64,000 bases of DNA, taken from positions 22,951 through 86,950 of the forward strand of contig CAZYDG010000032.1 in assembly GCA_964645835.1 (NCBI GenBank), given 5' to 3'. The stretch is from CAZBME01 sp964645835 (GTDB lineage Bacteria > Desulfobacterota > Syntrophia > Syntrophales > UBA8958). Within the stretch, counting starts at the first letter, position 1. Each line of letters begins with the position of its first letter. The notes under the pieces were generated by a model. It was given only the letters and a program-made list of their open reading frames with translations. It was not told the DNA's origin and ran no database searches. Positions 51,941-60,376 of this stretch are shown one piece after another. The position numbers and the translations under genes are program-made.

Positions 51941-52405
51941 TTATTGACACTCGTCGAGAATCTTATCTATCTTCTCGAACGTAAGGTCTCCGTGAATTTT
52001 CCGATCCACCATCATCGCCGGAGCTTGGTCACAAGCGCCCAGGCAGGCGATGGGAAGAAGGGTGAAACGGTTATCGGGGGTCGTCTGGCCCATCGCGATT
52101 CCCAAGCGGTTCATCAGATGAGTGAGGAGGTCTTCGTAACCCATGATCCAGCAGCTTACCGTGTCGCACAGAAAGATGACATGCCTGCCGATAGGCCGGC
52201 GGAAAATAAAGGGATAGAAGGTGGCAACAGAATCCAACTCGCCAGGTGTCATACCCAACAGGGATGCCACATCCACGATTGCCTCGTCCGATACCCAGCA
52301 CTGGTGTTTCTGGATGATCTTCATCGCTGCCAGGCAGGCCGCCTGTCCGGATGGGTGTTTCCCTATCTCTTTCAGGATTTCCGACGTCTCTTCTTCATTG
52401 AGCAT
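51941..52405 (-). CDS. nuoE: NADH-quinone oxidoreductase subunit E
   Basis: A 154-residue thioredoxin-like subunit carrying the 2Fe-2S cluster N1a. The ligands are in CDTVSCWIMG and IACLGACDQAPAMM (C-x4-C...C-x3-C). The ATG at 52405 is preferred because AAGGA lies six bases upstream; the ATG at 52411 directly abuts it. N1a accepts an electron from FMN and is thought to limit radical formation. Confidence 0.94.
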   Translation of the reverse strand: MLNEEETSEILKEIGKHPSGQAACLAAMKIIQKHQCWVSDEAIVDVASLLGMTPGELDSVATFYPFIFRRPIGRHVIFLCDTVSCWIMGYEDLLTHLMNRLGIAMGQTTPDNRFTLLPIACLGACDQAPAMMVDRKIHGDLTFEKIDKILDECQ

Positions 52406-52431
52406 GCACATTCCTTTCTTTACCGGTCACT

Positions 52432-54180
52432 TCATCGGTCTACATCAGCCAGAACGAAGTCGATGCTCCCGAGGATGGCGATCAAATCGGGGATCATCAG
52501 CCCCCGACAGAGCATAGGGACGGCCTGAATATGGGCGAAAGAAGGGGTGCGAATGCGTGTGCGATAGGACATGGTACCTCCGTCGCTGATCAAATAGTAG
52601 GCCGTAAGTCCCTTGGCGCTCTCGATACCGACGCTGGCCTCCCCCGGCGGAATGACTGGCCCCCAACTGACGGAAAGAAAATGATTGATCAACGTTTCGA
52701 TATCCTGAAATGTCTGTTCCTTCCGGGGAGGTGTCACCAGCGGATGATCCGATTTGTAGGGTCCCGCAGGCATCTGTGACAGGCGTTGTCTGATGATACG
52801 GAGGCTCTGACGCATCTCTTCAATGCGGACGACGGCCCTGCTGAAGCAGTCTCCGTCGGTCGCCGTCGGGATGTCGAATTCCAGGGCATCATAGCCGGAG
52901 TAAGGGCGCTTTTTCCGGAAATCCCACTCATAACCGCAGGCCCGAAGATTGGGTCCGGTGACCCCCCAGTCTATTGCCTCCTTCCGGGTGAGAACGCCTA
53001 CCCCTTTGGTACGGGCCTTGAAAATGCGATTCTTCATGATGATCCCGTCATATTCGTCCAGTCTTTTTGGGAGGTAATCCAGGAAATCCCGAATGAGCCG
53101 ATCCCAACCGCGCGGAAGGTCCTGGGCGACGCCCCCGATCCTGAACCACATTGGGTGCATTCGGCCTCCGCAAATCGCTTCGACGATTTCGAAAGCCCGC
53201 TCGCGATCATTGAACGTGTAAAAGACCGGTGACATGGCACCCATGTCGAGGGCAAAGGTCCCGTACCAAACCAGGTGGCTGATGATACGGAAGAGTTCGG
53301 CCATAATTATGCGGATAATCTTTGCCCTGCCGGGAACCTCAATCCCCGCCAGTGTCTCTACCGCGAGGACGTAAGGGAAATTGTTCATCACGCCGCTCAG
53401 ATAATCGATGCGGTCCGTATAGGGGATAAAGGTATGCCATGATTGCCGCTCGCCCATCTTCTCGGCGCCTCGATGGTGGTAGCCGATATCGGGCAGGGCA
53501 TCGCGAATTTCTTCTCCGTCCAACTGCAGAACGATGCGGAGGAGGCCGTGCGTACCAGGGTGCTGGGGGCCGAGGTTGAGAAACAGATAATCCCTTCCGA
53601 GTGGGCGTCCTGTCATCCCCCAATCCTCGGGATGAAATTGCAGGGCTTTCTCCTCCTCTACTGCCTTCCAATCAGGGAGATCAAAAGGATCCATTTCTGT
53701 ACCCCGGGCGGGATGTTCCTTCCGCAGGGGATGCCCGTGCCATGTTGGAGGCATGAGAATCCGTCTCAAGTTGGGATGCCCGTCGAAGCGAATGCCGAAC
53801 ATATCCCATACCTCACGTTCATACCAGTTCGCCGATGGCCACAGATCCACAATGGTGGGGATGGAAAGGTCCTCATCAAGGAGGGATGTCTTGATCCGGA
53901 TATCGGTATTCCGGCCGTAAGACAAGAGGTGATAGACAACCGTGAAGTCTCCCCCGGGCTGATCCTGGCGGTTCTGCCTCTCTCGTTCATCAATGGCTGT
54001 CAGGTCGTTGAGCATCCGGTAAGGGCAGGGGATATCACTTTTTAAATGGCGAAGGACGTCGGCCACATACCGGCGCTGAACCCAAAATGTCGGTATGCCA
54101 TCCTTGGTTGCTTGAGGGATGACCTCGATTTCACTGAACCGCCTCTTCAGATCCTGCTGAATGTCGAGATTGTCATTCAT
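52432..54180 (-). CDS. nuoC: NADH-quinone oxidoreductase subunit C/D fusion
   Basis: A 582-residue fusion of the 30-kDa (NuoC, about residues 1-180) and 49-kDa (NuoD, about 195-582) subunits. The NuoC part includes WPSANWYEREVWDMFGIRFD and HPLRKEHPARG. The NuoD part has LNLGPQHPGTHGLLRI, whose histidine helps bind the quinone headgroup, and ends with the acidic AILGSIDFVLADVDR. Fused nuoCD is typical of E. coli-type complex I and agrees with the N7-bearing NuoG. The preceding gap to nuoB is 59 bp. Confidence 0.95.
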   Translation of the reverse strand: MNDNLDIQQDLKRRFSEIEVIPQATKDGIPTFWVQRRYVADVLRHLKSDIPCPYRMLNDLTAIDERERQNRQDQPGGDFTVVYHLLSYGRNTDIRIKTSLLDEDLSIPTIVDLWPSANWYEREVWDMFGIRFDGHPNLRRILMPPTWHGHPLRKEHPARGTEMDPFDLPDWKAVEEEKALQFHPEDWGMTGRPLGRDYLFLNLGPQHPGTHGLLRIVLQLDGEEIRDALPDIGYHHRGAEKMGERQSWHTFIPYTDRIDYLSGVMNNFPYVLAVETLAGIEVPGRAKIIRIIMAELFRIISHLVWYGTFALDMGAMSPVFYTFNDRERAFEIVEAICGGRMHPMWFRIGGVAQDLPRGWDRLIRDFLDYLPKRLDEYDGIIMKNRIFKARTKGVGVLTRKEAIDWGVTGPNLRACGYEWDFRKKRPYSGYDALEFDIPTATDGDCFSRAVVRIEEMRQSLRIIRQRLSQMPAGPYKSDHPLVTPPRKEQTFQDIETLINHFLSVSWGPVIPPGEASVGIESAKGLTAYYLISDGGTMSYRTRIRTPSFAHIQAVPMLCRGLMIPDLIAILGSIDFVLADVDR

Positions 54181-54239
54181 GGATTTTCCTTTCCATCATC
54201 ATCCGACTTACCTGATACAGCATCGTCGATTATCCGCGC

Positions 54240-54854
54240 TCAAATCTCGTCAGGAGAACGCAGATGGACAAGACTCCTTCTGCTTTCCCTGTTCTCATCC
54301 CGGAATGATGGTCCCGGTTGCCTTTCAACGACCTGTGAACCCGCGATCCAGCTCAAAGGCCTCTTTTCCGTACCAATGGCCTTCTGGAGAATGAGAAGCC
54401 CTTCCATGAAGGATTCGGGCCGGGGAGGGCAACCGGGTATATACACATCCACAGGCATGAACTTATCGACCCCCTGGACGACGCTGTAAATGTCGTACAT
54501 CCCACCTGAGTTGGCGCAGGAACCCATGGAGATGACCCAGCGCGGTTCCATAAGCTGATCGTAAAGCCGTTTGATTTGAGGGGCCATCTTGATGAAAGGG
54601 GTGCCCGCAATGACCATCAGGTCTGCCTCGCGAGGGGAGCCACGAAGGATCTCGGCGCCGAAGCGTGCGATATCAAAACGGCTGGTTACACTGGTGGCCA
54701 TCTCCACGTAGCAGCACGACAAACCGAAATTAAAGGGCCAGACCGAATTTTTCCGGCCCCAGGCCACAAGATCCTGAAGCTTTGCCATGAGGATGTTGCG
54801 GGTGATCGGGTCCCCTTCCGGGACATTCTTTTTCAAATTTAACTGCCGGATCAT
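54240..54854 (-). CDS. nuoB: NADH-quinone oxidoreductase subunit B
   Basis: A 204-residue subunit holding cluster N2, the final donor to quinone. The tandem cysteines are in FGLSCCYVEM, with further ligands in SMGSCANSGGMY and YIPGCPPRPE. The start overlaps the nuoA stop by ATGA. The roughly 30-residue C-terminal tail (about 170-204) is charged and poorly conserved. Confidence 0.96.
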   Translation of the reverse strand: MIRQLNLKKNVPEGDPITRNILMAKLQDLVAWGRKNSVWPFNFGLSCCYVEMATSVTSRFDIARFGAEILRGSPREADLMVIAGTPFIKMAPQIKRLYDQLMEPRWVISMGSCANSGGMYDIYSVVQGVDKFMPVDVYIPGCPPRPESFMEGLLILQKAIGTEKRPLSWIAGSQVVERQPGPSFRDENRESRRSLVHLRSPDEI

Positions 54855-55267
54855 GAATCATCTCCTGTATGCACTGGTTTTCTTTTTAGTGGTGTCACCA
54901 TGTCGAGGGCACCCGTTCGCCAGAGGTAGAAAAGAGCGGCCAGCAAGATTCCGATGAAGACTGCCATGACCCAATAGCCTCTCCAGCCTGCCTCACGTAC
55001 CACTACAGCCCAGGAAAAAATGAAAATGGATTCTATGTCTAGAATCACGAAAAAAACGGCAAAAAGGTAGTATTTGACGTTGAAGCGCATCCACGCCATA
55101 CCTGTTGGAACTATGCCCGATTCATAAGGTTCAACGGTCGCCCTTCCCGTATGCCTTTCCCCAAGGATGTAGGAAAGAGCCATTATGAATGCGGTCAGGA
55201 TCAGGATCGCCATCACGTAAACGGCCATCGGCCATAAATCAGGGATTTGCAGACTCTGGTGATTCAA
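54851..55267 (-). CDS. nuoA: NADH-quinone oxidoreductase subunit A
   Basis: A 138-residue subunit with three transmembrane helices. PYESGIVPTGMAWMRFNVKYYLFAVFFVILDIE carries the conserved loop with its ESG motif followed by helix 2 and the FDIE-type acidic residues. Translation begins at a TTG (55267) preceded by TGAGGA. It is the first gene of a continuous minus-strand unit that ends at the transketolase. Confidence 0.93.
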   Translation of the reverse strand: MNHQSLQIPDLWPMAVYVMAILILTAFIMALSYILGERHTGRATVEPYESGIVPTGMAWMRFNVKYYLFAVFFVILDIESIFIFSWAVVVREAGWRGYWVMAVFIGILLAALFYLWRTGALDMVTPLKRKPVHTGDDS

Positions 55268-55350
55268 GATTTGATTCCTCAGAAATATCTTTTAAACCCG
55301 GTTTCTTCAACGTAATGATTAAGAAAAATGAATAACCTGTCTCTGGTCTC

Positions 55351-55378
55351 ATTCTATTGGAGTGCAGGATTATTTCAA
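55351..55378 (-). promoter_or_regulatory. Candidate sigma-70 promoter of the nuo operon
   Basis: On the minus strand TTGAAA (55378-55373) and TAGAAT (55356-55351) are spaced 16 bp and lie about 85 bp before the nuoA start codon. It is the only reasonable -35/-10 pair seen in the short upstream gap. Confidence 0.5.
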
Positions 55379-55399
55379 CATGGGTAGGTTGTAAGCGTA

Positions 55400-55660
55400 A
55401 TGGTAAGCTATAACTACCAGATGCATGTAGATATCTCCGGTAAGGTTGGAAGGTTTGTTGACGAAATTACTGCGGCATCATTTGAACAGACTAAGGGGAT
55501 TACACAGATAAGCACGGCTGTGGCGGTAATGGATAGAGTGGTTCAGCAAACTGCCGCCAGCACCGAAGAATCGGCAAGAACAGCGGAAGAACTGAATGCC
55601 CAGGCTTAACAGCTAAAGGATATGTTGAGGAGCTGGGCGCACCTATCACATGTGCAGATT
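55400..55660 (+). pseudogene. Methyl-accepting chemotaxis protein remnant
   Basis: A 69-residue frame encodes the end of an MCP signalling domain: KVGRFVDEITAASFEQTKGI, TQISTAVAVMDRVVQQTAAS and TEESARTAEELNAQA. It is then interrupted by TAA where functional receptors continue with a glutamate and QLKxMV; indeed QLKDML follows the stop in the same frame. No ligand-binding or membrane domain is present upstream, so only the C-terminal tip survives. Confidence 0.8.
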
Positions 55661-55675
55661 TTCCTTAGAAGTATC

Positions 55676-57787
55676 TTAAATTCCTCCTGACACACCACTG
55701 GAATAAACACTGGGAACATTAAGTGTATTATCAGAATTTGCAACCAAGTTCGTTATCTCATATTGCGTCGAGCCAATGGTAAATTCGTATGATAAAGGTG
55801 TTCCCGGAAAGCGTGCGATGAGGTCGGACCCATTTATTGTCGTCGTAGCTTTGCTGTAAAGTTTCAAAGGTGTAGCGCTTCCAGACTCGGCAATAGCATT
55901 GCCGTTAACATCCCAGGCGTTGATTGTGATGTTAGCGCCTGAAGTGGGAAGGATTCCGGATACGTCTGTAATCTTGATTGTATTAAGCGAACTGACAGAA
56001 TTGATCACATAGTTTGTCGTCCCGCTTCTATAAACAAAAGGAATGGTAATGCTGCCGTCTGAGCTGTTCTTGGTATTTGTGATGACATACTTTGTCGAAT
56101 TGACGGTAAACTCGTAGGCCATGGGTGAGCCGGAAGGAAAACGGGAAATAAGGCTTGTTCCCTGAATAGTAGTTGTCCCATGGTTGTAAAGGAGCAAGGG
56201 GGTAGCTGTGCTTGATTCGGTAAGAGCAATACCATTAGCATCCCATGCCTTAACTGTTATGGCTGCGCCACTTGTGGATAAGCTCCCTGACATGTCCGTA
56301 ATCTTGATTGTATTGCGGGATCCAATGGAATTAGCCACGAAATTAGACGTTCCGCTGGTAAAGGCATAGGGAATATTTATGGTTCCATCTGCGCTGCTCT
56401 TCACATTGACAATGACATACCTGGATGAATCAACGGCAAACTGATAGGACATAGGAGTCCCGGTCGGAAATCTGGCCATAAGGTCGGCTCCTGCAATAGT
56501 TGTCGTCCCATTGTTATAAAGTTTTAATGTAGTAGCGCTACCGGACTCGGGAATGGAATTTCCATTGCTATCCCATGCAGAGACGCTAATGGCGGCTCCG
56601 GAAGTGGAAAGCGAACCGGACATGTCTGTAACCTTGATAGAGTTCCGGGAACCGACGGAATTTGTGATGAAATTGGCGACACCACTCGTATATCCTAAAG
56701 GAATATTTAAAGAACCATCGTTGTTGGTCTTGACGTTAGTGATGATGACAATGGGAGAATCAACGGTTAACTCATATAATGTCGGTATTCCGGAAGGAAA
56801 CCGGGTTGCGAGGCTCGTACCCGTTATGGCTGTCGTTCCATAGCTATAAAGCTTGAGAGGGGTAGCACTTGCAGATTCCGGAATTGCGGTTCCATTGACA
56901 TCCCATGCCCGAACGGTAATCGGGGCGCCCAAAACAGAAAGTGTGCCCGACATATCAGTCACTTTGATGGAGTTCTGAGACCCAACAGAATTTGTTACAG
57001 CAGTGCTGGACTGGGTAATTGTAGCGGTTTGCCCGACAATTGATATAGTTCCTGTCCTGGATGCAGTATTATTAGTTGCCACACTGTATGCTACTGTTCC
57101 GTTTCCTGTTCCACTGCTTCCGGACGTAATCGTCAGCCATGAATAGTTGCTTGCTGCCGTCCAGGTGCAATTGCTCGAAGAACATGTAACAGCAACATTG
57201 CCTGTAGCCGCTGAATTTGAAAATCCAATAGATTGGGGTGAAAGAGTGTAAGTGCAGTTTGCACCTCCATTTGGAAACCATCCCATTAAGAAATTGCTTT
57301 CCAGGATATGCCCATTCATGGCGCTTTCCAATTGGCTTCTCGTAAAGCCCGAGCTTAGGCTCAGCGTTGTATCCAAAGCATATACTCGAAAGAAATACCG
57401 GTGATTGGATGGCGGACAAGGACCAAAATAAGCTGTTGATGAATTATCATTTATTCCTTGTACGGCCCCTGACGGTACGCTGCTTTCATTCATGGAGGTT
57501 ATATTTGGAGAATTCCAATACATTAACCAATGGAGATAAGTTCCACCAGGAGCATCAGGATCATCCATTATCAAGGCAAAAGCCTTGGTTGAAGACGGAA
57601 TATTGCTCAAGCTCAACTGAGGATTACTATTTGTTCCACTATAATTTGTGCATGCCTGTGCGGTAGGTATATTTGCGTTATACTTAAAAGTTGTGCTTGT
57701 AATGGTCAAGGCCTCTATGGGATCTGATGATAATAGCAAGGTTCCTAAAATAATCAATAAACCACAAAGTGTTTTCCGGTTTCTCAT
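55676..57787 (-). CDS. Secreted PEBP protein with BACON-like domain and four tandem repeats
   Basis: A 703-residue exported protein. Signal peptide residues 1-26 (LCGLLIILGTLLLSS then IEA). A phosphatidylethanolamine-binding protein (YbhB/RKIP-type) domain lies at about 30-180 with DDPDAPGGTYLHWLMYW and the ligand-pocket HRYFFRVYALD. A BACON/Ig-like region follows (about 185-265, CTWTAASNYSWLTITSG). Residues 266-703 are four near-identical repeats of about 110 residues, each starting NS(V/I)xSxN(S/T)IK(V/I)TD and ending in a YTSGVxNF-like strand, so the tail is a stack of beta domains. ATG 57787 follows GGGAGGG. The combination suggests a surface ligand- or carbohydrate-binding protein; the role is unknown. 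Confidence 0.8.
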   Translation of the reverse strand: MRNRKTLCGLLIILGTLLLSSDPIEALTITSTTFKYNANIPTAQACTNYSGTNSNPQLSLSNIPSSTKAFALIMDDPDAPGGTYLHWLMYWNSPNITSMNESSVPSGAVQGINDNSSTAYFGPCPPSNHRYFFRVYALDTTLSLSSGFTRSQLESAMNGHILESNFLMGWFPNGGANCTYTLSPQSIGFSNSAATGNVAVTCSSSNCTWTAASNYSWLTITSGSSGTGNGTVAYSVATNNTASRTGTISIVGQTATITQSSTAVTNSVGSQNSIKVTDMSGTLSVLGAPITVRAWDVNGTAIPESASATPLKLYSYGTTAITGTSLATRFPSGIPTLYELTVDSPIVIITNVKTNNDGSLNIPLGYTSGVANFITNSVGSRNSIKVTDMSGSLSTSGAAISVSAWDSNGNSIPESGSATTLKLYNNGTTTIAGADLMARFPTGTPMSYQFAVDSSRYVIVNVKSSADGTINIPYAFTSGTSNFVANSIGSRNTIKITDMSGSLSTSGAAITVKAWDANGIALTESSTATPLLLYNHGTTTIQGTSLISRFPSGSPMAYEFTVNSTKYVITNTKNSSDGSITIPFVYRSGTTNYVINSVSSLNTIKITDVSGILPTSGANITINAWDVNGNAIAESGSATPLKLYSKATTTINGSDLIARFPGTPLSYEFTIGSTQYEITNLVANSDNTLNVPSVYSSGVSGGI
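55679..56992 (-). repeat. Four tandem 330-bp coding repeats
   Basis: In-gene repeat units at 56663-56992, 56333-56662, 56003-56332 and 55679-56002, each encoding about 110 residues. The DNA is similar enough (for example CCGGACATGTCTGTAA or close variants at each unit) that recombination between units could change their number. Confidence 0.8.
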
Positions 57788-58110
57788 TTCGAATCCCTCC
57801 CGATTATCTGATCGATTTTCAATTTGAAATGAAATTACACGACAATACCGCCCTCCAACCATCTGCTAATGGAAAATATGATTCTAAATACATGTTCAAA
57901 AAAGTTATGTGGCCAAAGCAGCCATGATTTAACGTAAACATAATGGTTTGTAGTCTAACCTAAATGGAAAAAAGAATGCTTGATATAGGAAACTATATAT
58001 GTAGAAAGATGTGTATTTATTATTGATGTTAATGCATTAGCACATGTTTGGTATATCTCCCAAAATTCTGTATCTGTCAAGTATTTTTAAGGAAATATGA
58101 CTTCTGTGCA
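57788..58110. other. A/T-rich gap between divergent genes
   Basis: Strongly A/T-rich with no open frame of note. It probably contains the promoter of the repeat protein on the minus side, but no clear -35/-10 pair was identified there. Confidence 0.5.
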
Positions 58111-58139
58111 TTGACATAAATGGGTACCCCAATTTATAT
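58111..58139 (+). promoter_or_regulatory. Sigma-70 promoter of the cytochrome-flavoprotein operon
   Basis: TTGACA (58111-58116), a 17-bp spacer (which includes GGGTACCCC, a palindrome) and TTATAT (58134-58139) lie 30 bp before the cytochrome start. Confidence 0.7.
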
Positions 58140-58169
58140 TAATCAATCCTAACAAAGGAGCTCTGAAAG

Positions 58170-58562
58170 ATGAACCGTAAACCGGTTGTGAGAGGTTCCA
58201 ATGTTTTTTGTGGTGCATCAACTTTTTTTTGTTTTTTCATTCTTCTTTCCTTTTATGCATCCGGACATGCGGCTCCCGCTGCGGCGGGATTGGAAAGACA
58301 TCAAAAGGCTGGGCTCTCCTGCGGGAGCTGCCATAAAGAGACGCCACCGAAGGTCTCCGTTCTTGACAGCCAGTGTATGGCATGCCACGGCGATCTGGCA
58401 AAGCTTGTTCAGAAAACCAACAAGACTTATCCTAACCCCCATGCGTCGCCCCATTTGAATCCGGGCGAACAGCCAAAATGTGAAGACTGCCACCACATCC
58501 ACAAACCTTCCGTGGTGAGCTGTATTTCTTGCCATGAGGAATTCAAGTTTAAAATGCCTTGA
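58170..58562 (+). CDS. Tetrahaem cytochrome c, flavocytochrome small-subunit type
   Basis: A 130-residue periplasmic cytochrome. A signal peptide spans residues 1-36 (CFFILLSFYASGHAA). Four CxxCH haem sites lie at residues 51-55 (CGSCH), 69-73 (CMACH), 104-108 (CEDCH) and 118-122 (CISCH), with extra histidines (H44, H91, H95, H109, H111) available as distal ligands. The spacing matches the haem domain of Shewanella-type flavocytochrome c fumarate reductases, here as a separate protein. The flavoprotein gene follows after 91 bp, so this cytochrome should feed it electrons in the periplasm. Confidence 0.9.
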   Translation: MNRKPVVRGSNVFCGASTFFCFFILLSFYASGHAAPAAAGLERHQKAGLSCGSCHKETPPKVSVLDSQCMACHGDLAKLVQKTNKTYPNPHASPHLNPGEQPKCEDCHHIHKPSVVSCISCHEEFKFKMP

Positions 58563-58653
58563 ATTCATATTCAAGTAAATCTGTATTAAATGGATGCTTC
58601 AGGAAATTGATGGAAGAGTGGCACATCATTCTAATGAAATAGGAGGCAAATTT

Positions 58654-60168
58654 ATGGAAAAGGAAAGATTTGATTCTGTGAACAGGAGACAGTTCATTCG
58701 GGGCATTGGGCTGGGTGCTGGCTTGCTTGCATTGGGCAAAATCGACATAGCAGAGGCGGCCCTGCTTCCCAAAGCAAAAAGAAGCGAAAAATTCGGCGTT
58801 ATCGTCATCGGCACGGGGCTTAGCGGGATGTCGGCCGCTGTGGCGGCTCAGATAGCCGGAGCAAAGGTAGCGGTACTTGAAAAGTTGCCGGAAAGGGATG
58901 TGGGAGGCAACTCCAAACTGGCAGGTGGGCTCATCGCTGTGCCTCGTGCCAACACCCAGGAGGCAAAGGATGAGTACTTCGAAGATTTCATGAAAAAAAG
59001 TTCCGGCAAAGGAAATGCAGTGCTGACAAAAGTGTTGGCTAATCAGGCATTTGAAGCGGTTGAATGGTTGGCCGCACAGGGCGCCGAACTGACTGCGCCA
59101 ATGAATGTGGCGGGCTATCGCGTGAAAAGTGTCGTCTTCAAACCCGGCGCCTACAAGGGAATGCCCAAAGGGCTGGCCGCGTTGCGTATGAATCTCACTC
59201 AGAAAGGCGGGAAGATCATCTATGATACGAAGGCAAAGCAACTGATCATGGACGATTCCGGCGCCGTGGTCGGTGTCCGGGCGCAAGATGCTCAGGGGCT
59301 CAAGGATTACATGGCCGACGCAGTGGTGATCGCCTCAGGCGGGTATGGAGCCAATCGTGAAATGCTGGAAACATTTGTCGATCCCGATGCCGATGAAATG
59401 ATGGTGCGGGGAGTGAAAACAGCCACAGGCGATGGCCTGAACATGGCCCGCGAGGCCGGGGCAATGTGGGTTAATATGGGCGGCATGGCATCAGTCCACG
59501 TTGCTGCCGTATCGCCTAAAAACCAGTCGGCCGGAAACCCTTTCATGGCCATAGCCTATACCCTGGGCATCAATAAGAACGGCAAAAGATACGTGGATGA
59601 ATCTCTGGGATATGTTGCCAATGGCAAGGCCTCAATGAAGCAGCCGGGCCAGACCGTGGCCATGATCTTCGATGAGGAGATTAAGAAACAACCGGGTGTC
59701 ACCGCTGCAGTCAAGCAATTTGAGGGTTTGGGAATCAGCATTGTTGAAGCGGAAAGCATTGGTCAACTGGCGGCCAAGATAGGTGTCCCTGCCGTTGCCC
59801 TGGAGAAAACCATTGCCGATTTCAATGCTACCGTCAAAGACGGCAAGGCTCTGGATGCCCAGCCGGCCAAAACAGCCTTCGCCTATAAAGTGGAATCGCC
59901 AAAATTCTATGCCTTTTACCCCCTCTCACCGGGTATTACCCTGACTTTTGGCGGGATCAAGATTAATGAAAAGGCTCAGGTGCAAGAAGCTGACGGGAGT
60001 GTTATCCCCGGACTTTTTGCAGCAGGAGAATGTGCCGGCGGACTCTATTACGAAGATTACATCGGCGGCGCCTCTTTGGCCAACTGCCTTGTAATGGGGC
60101 GCATTGCAGGTCAACAAGCAGCGGCGGCAAAAGCGCCAATCAAGAAGGTGAAAGGAAAGAAAGGCTGA
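58654..60168 (+). CDS. Tat-exported flavoprotein reductase (fumarate/urocanate reductase-like)
   Basis: A 504-residue FAD enzyme. The Tat signal NRRQFIRGIGLGAGLLALG spans residues 10-28, followed by the FAD-binding VIVIGTGLSGMSAAVAA near residue 50. VVIASGGYGANREML and the final GGASLANCLVMGRIAGQQAA close the FAD domain, which matches the FrdA/UrdA/flavocytochrome c family. Such enzymes reduce fumarate, urocanate, cinnamates or other enoates in the periplasm using electrons from multihaem cytochromes. ATG 58654 follows AGGAGGC. The substrate is not certain: the usual fumarate-binding His/Arg set was not fully verified by eye. Confidence 0.9.
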   Translation: MEKERFDSVNRRQFIRGIGLGAGLLALGKIDIAEAALLPKAKRSEKFGVIVIGTGLSGMSAAVAAQIAGAKVAVLEKLPERDVGGNSKLAGGLIAVPRANTQEAKDEYFEDFMKKSSGKGNAVLTKVLANQAFEAVEWLAAQGAELTAPMNVAGYRVKSVVFKPGAYKGMPKGLAALRMNLTQKGGKIIYDTKAKQLIMDDSGAVVGVRAQDAQGLKDYMADAVVIASGGYGANREMLETFVDPDADEMMVRGVKTATGDGLNMAREAGAMWVNMGGMASVHVAAVSPKNQSAGNPFMAIAYTLGINKNGKRYVDESLGYVANGKASMKQPGQTVAMIFDEEIKKQPGVTAAVKQFEGLGISIVEAESIGQLAAKIGVPAVALEKTIADFNATVKDGKALDAQPAKTAFAYKVESPKFYAFYPLSPGITLTFGGIKINEKAQVQEADGSVIPGLFAAGECAGGLYYEDYIGGASLANCLVMGRIAGQQAAAAKAPIKKVKGKKG

Positions 60169-60376
60169 GCTTTTCTTTTGGCAGACCAGTAGTATTTCCC
60201 AACCATGGACAGGGAGGTCGTGTAAGCCTCCTTGTTCATGGATACACCGGAGGTAAAGCGTTTGATGGTGAAGCATGTGCACAACCTGTTCGAGCCGTCA
60301 ACCACAGAGCTCTTACCATTGACAAGTTCGGAGATCCCAAAATGATACCCTGAGTGAGCCATAGTCATCTTTTCGA

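Noticed and set aside
55679..56992. Regularly spaced repeats resembling a CRISPR or satellite array
   Set aside because: The 330-bp units are in-frame protein repeats, far longer than CRISPR repeats, with no spacers or cas genes nearby.
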